In this document: positions 63,986 to 64,000 of the stretch, piece after piece
Layout: the number at the start of each line of letters is the position of its first letter
Numbering within the stretch: position 1 is the first letter of the stretch
Origin: DAHUYF01 sp035945115
GTDB lineage: Bacteria; Pseudomonadota; Alphaproteobacteria; ATCC43930; CGMCC-115725
Length of the DNA stretch: 64,000 nt
Assembly: GCA_035945115.1 (NCBI GenBank)
Contig: DASZAN010000027.1
Coordinates: forward strand, 1 to 64,000
Direction of reading: 5' to 3'
Position numbers and translations under genes: made by a program
Notes under the pieces: model-generated
What the model was told of the DNA's origin: nothing
What the model saw: the letters and a program-made list of their open reading frames with translations, nothing else
The model's database searches: none

Positions 63986-64000
63986 GACGGGCTCCGTCCA

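Overview
The window is high-GC DNA (except for a few AT-rich intergenic patches) from an alphaproteobacterium, probably of the Rhodospirillales/Hyphomicrobiales (Rhizobiales) side. The assignment rests on gene content read from the translations: an acnA gene close to a DUF1223 gene and in the same region as cytochrome c maturation genes, a Liv-type ABC transporter built together with acyl-CoA ligases, an IalB-family secreted protein, a Rhizobium-type asparaginase, an adjacent YggT/DUF167/FolD trio, and short GC-rich palindromes between genes. No genus can be named from the sequence alone.

Layout. 1-1.9 kb is an accessory edge: the last 24 codons of a transposase, a solitary gentisate-dioxygenase-like bicupin enzyme, and a 148-bp element with terminal inverted repeats and a flanking direct repeat. 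1.9-12.2 kb holds two exporters, a PH-domain membrane protein, htpG, a DUF1223 protein, a family III CoA-transferase wedged between aconitase (acnA) and a degenerate second copy of the acnA 3' end, and a small secreted protein. 12.4-30.1 kb is a transporter/CoA-ligase locus in two halves: fadD-like ligase, livG, livH, livM and a small unknown gene, then about 9 kb of other genes (enolase-superfamily enzyme, Ada-AlkA and Ogt DNA-repair pair, NIPSNAP, two GSTs, heme-binding-like protein, and a complete arsenic operon), then the substrate-binding protein, livF and a PaaK-like ligase. 30.4-37.5 kb is a complete nine-gene cytochrome c maturation operon, ccmABCDEFGHI, with most genes overlapping by 1-4 bases.

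37.5-54 kb is a mixed metabolic stretch: orphan TAXI binding protein, two acyl/acetoacetyl-CoA ligases, hydrolase, TPR protein, acetyltransferase, two small envelope proteins (one with a hexanucleotide-repeat-encoded Gly-Tyr tract), quinone oxidoreductase, asparaginase, IalB-family protein, SLC13 carrier, and the folD-DUF167-yggT group. A tRNA-Ala(CGC) with its own promoter and terminator lies at 54.1 kb. 54.3-64 kb holds a MetE-like barrel protein, a CBS-domain protein, a GAF/HisKA_2 histidine kinase, argG, an FMO-SDR-hydrolase operon with a divergent TetR regulator, and a secreted protein carrying one CxxCH heme motif.

How the parts work together: Liv components plus the two ligases look like an uptake-and-activation system for a carboxylic acid; ccmA-I would mature c-type cytochromes, and one candidate client is encoded at 62.7 kb; the ars operon combines C-As bond cleavage (ArsI), arsenate reduction (ArsC) and an aquaglyceroporin exit route (AqpS-like) under an ArsR whose operator covers the -10 box of a consensus promoter that appears to produce a leaderless message.
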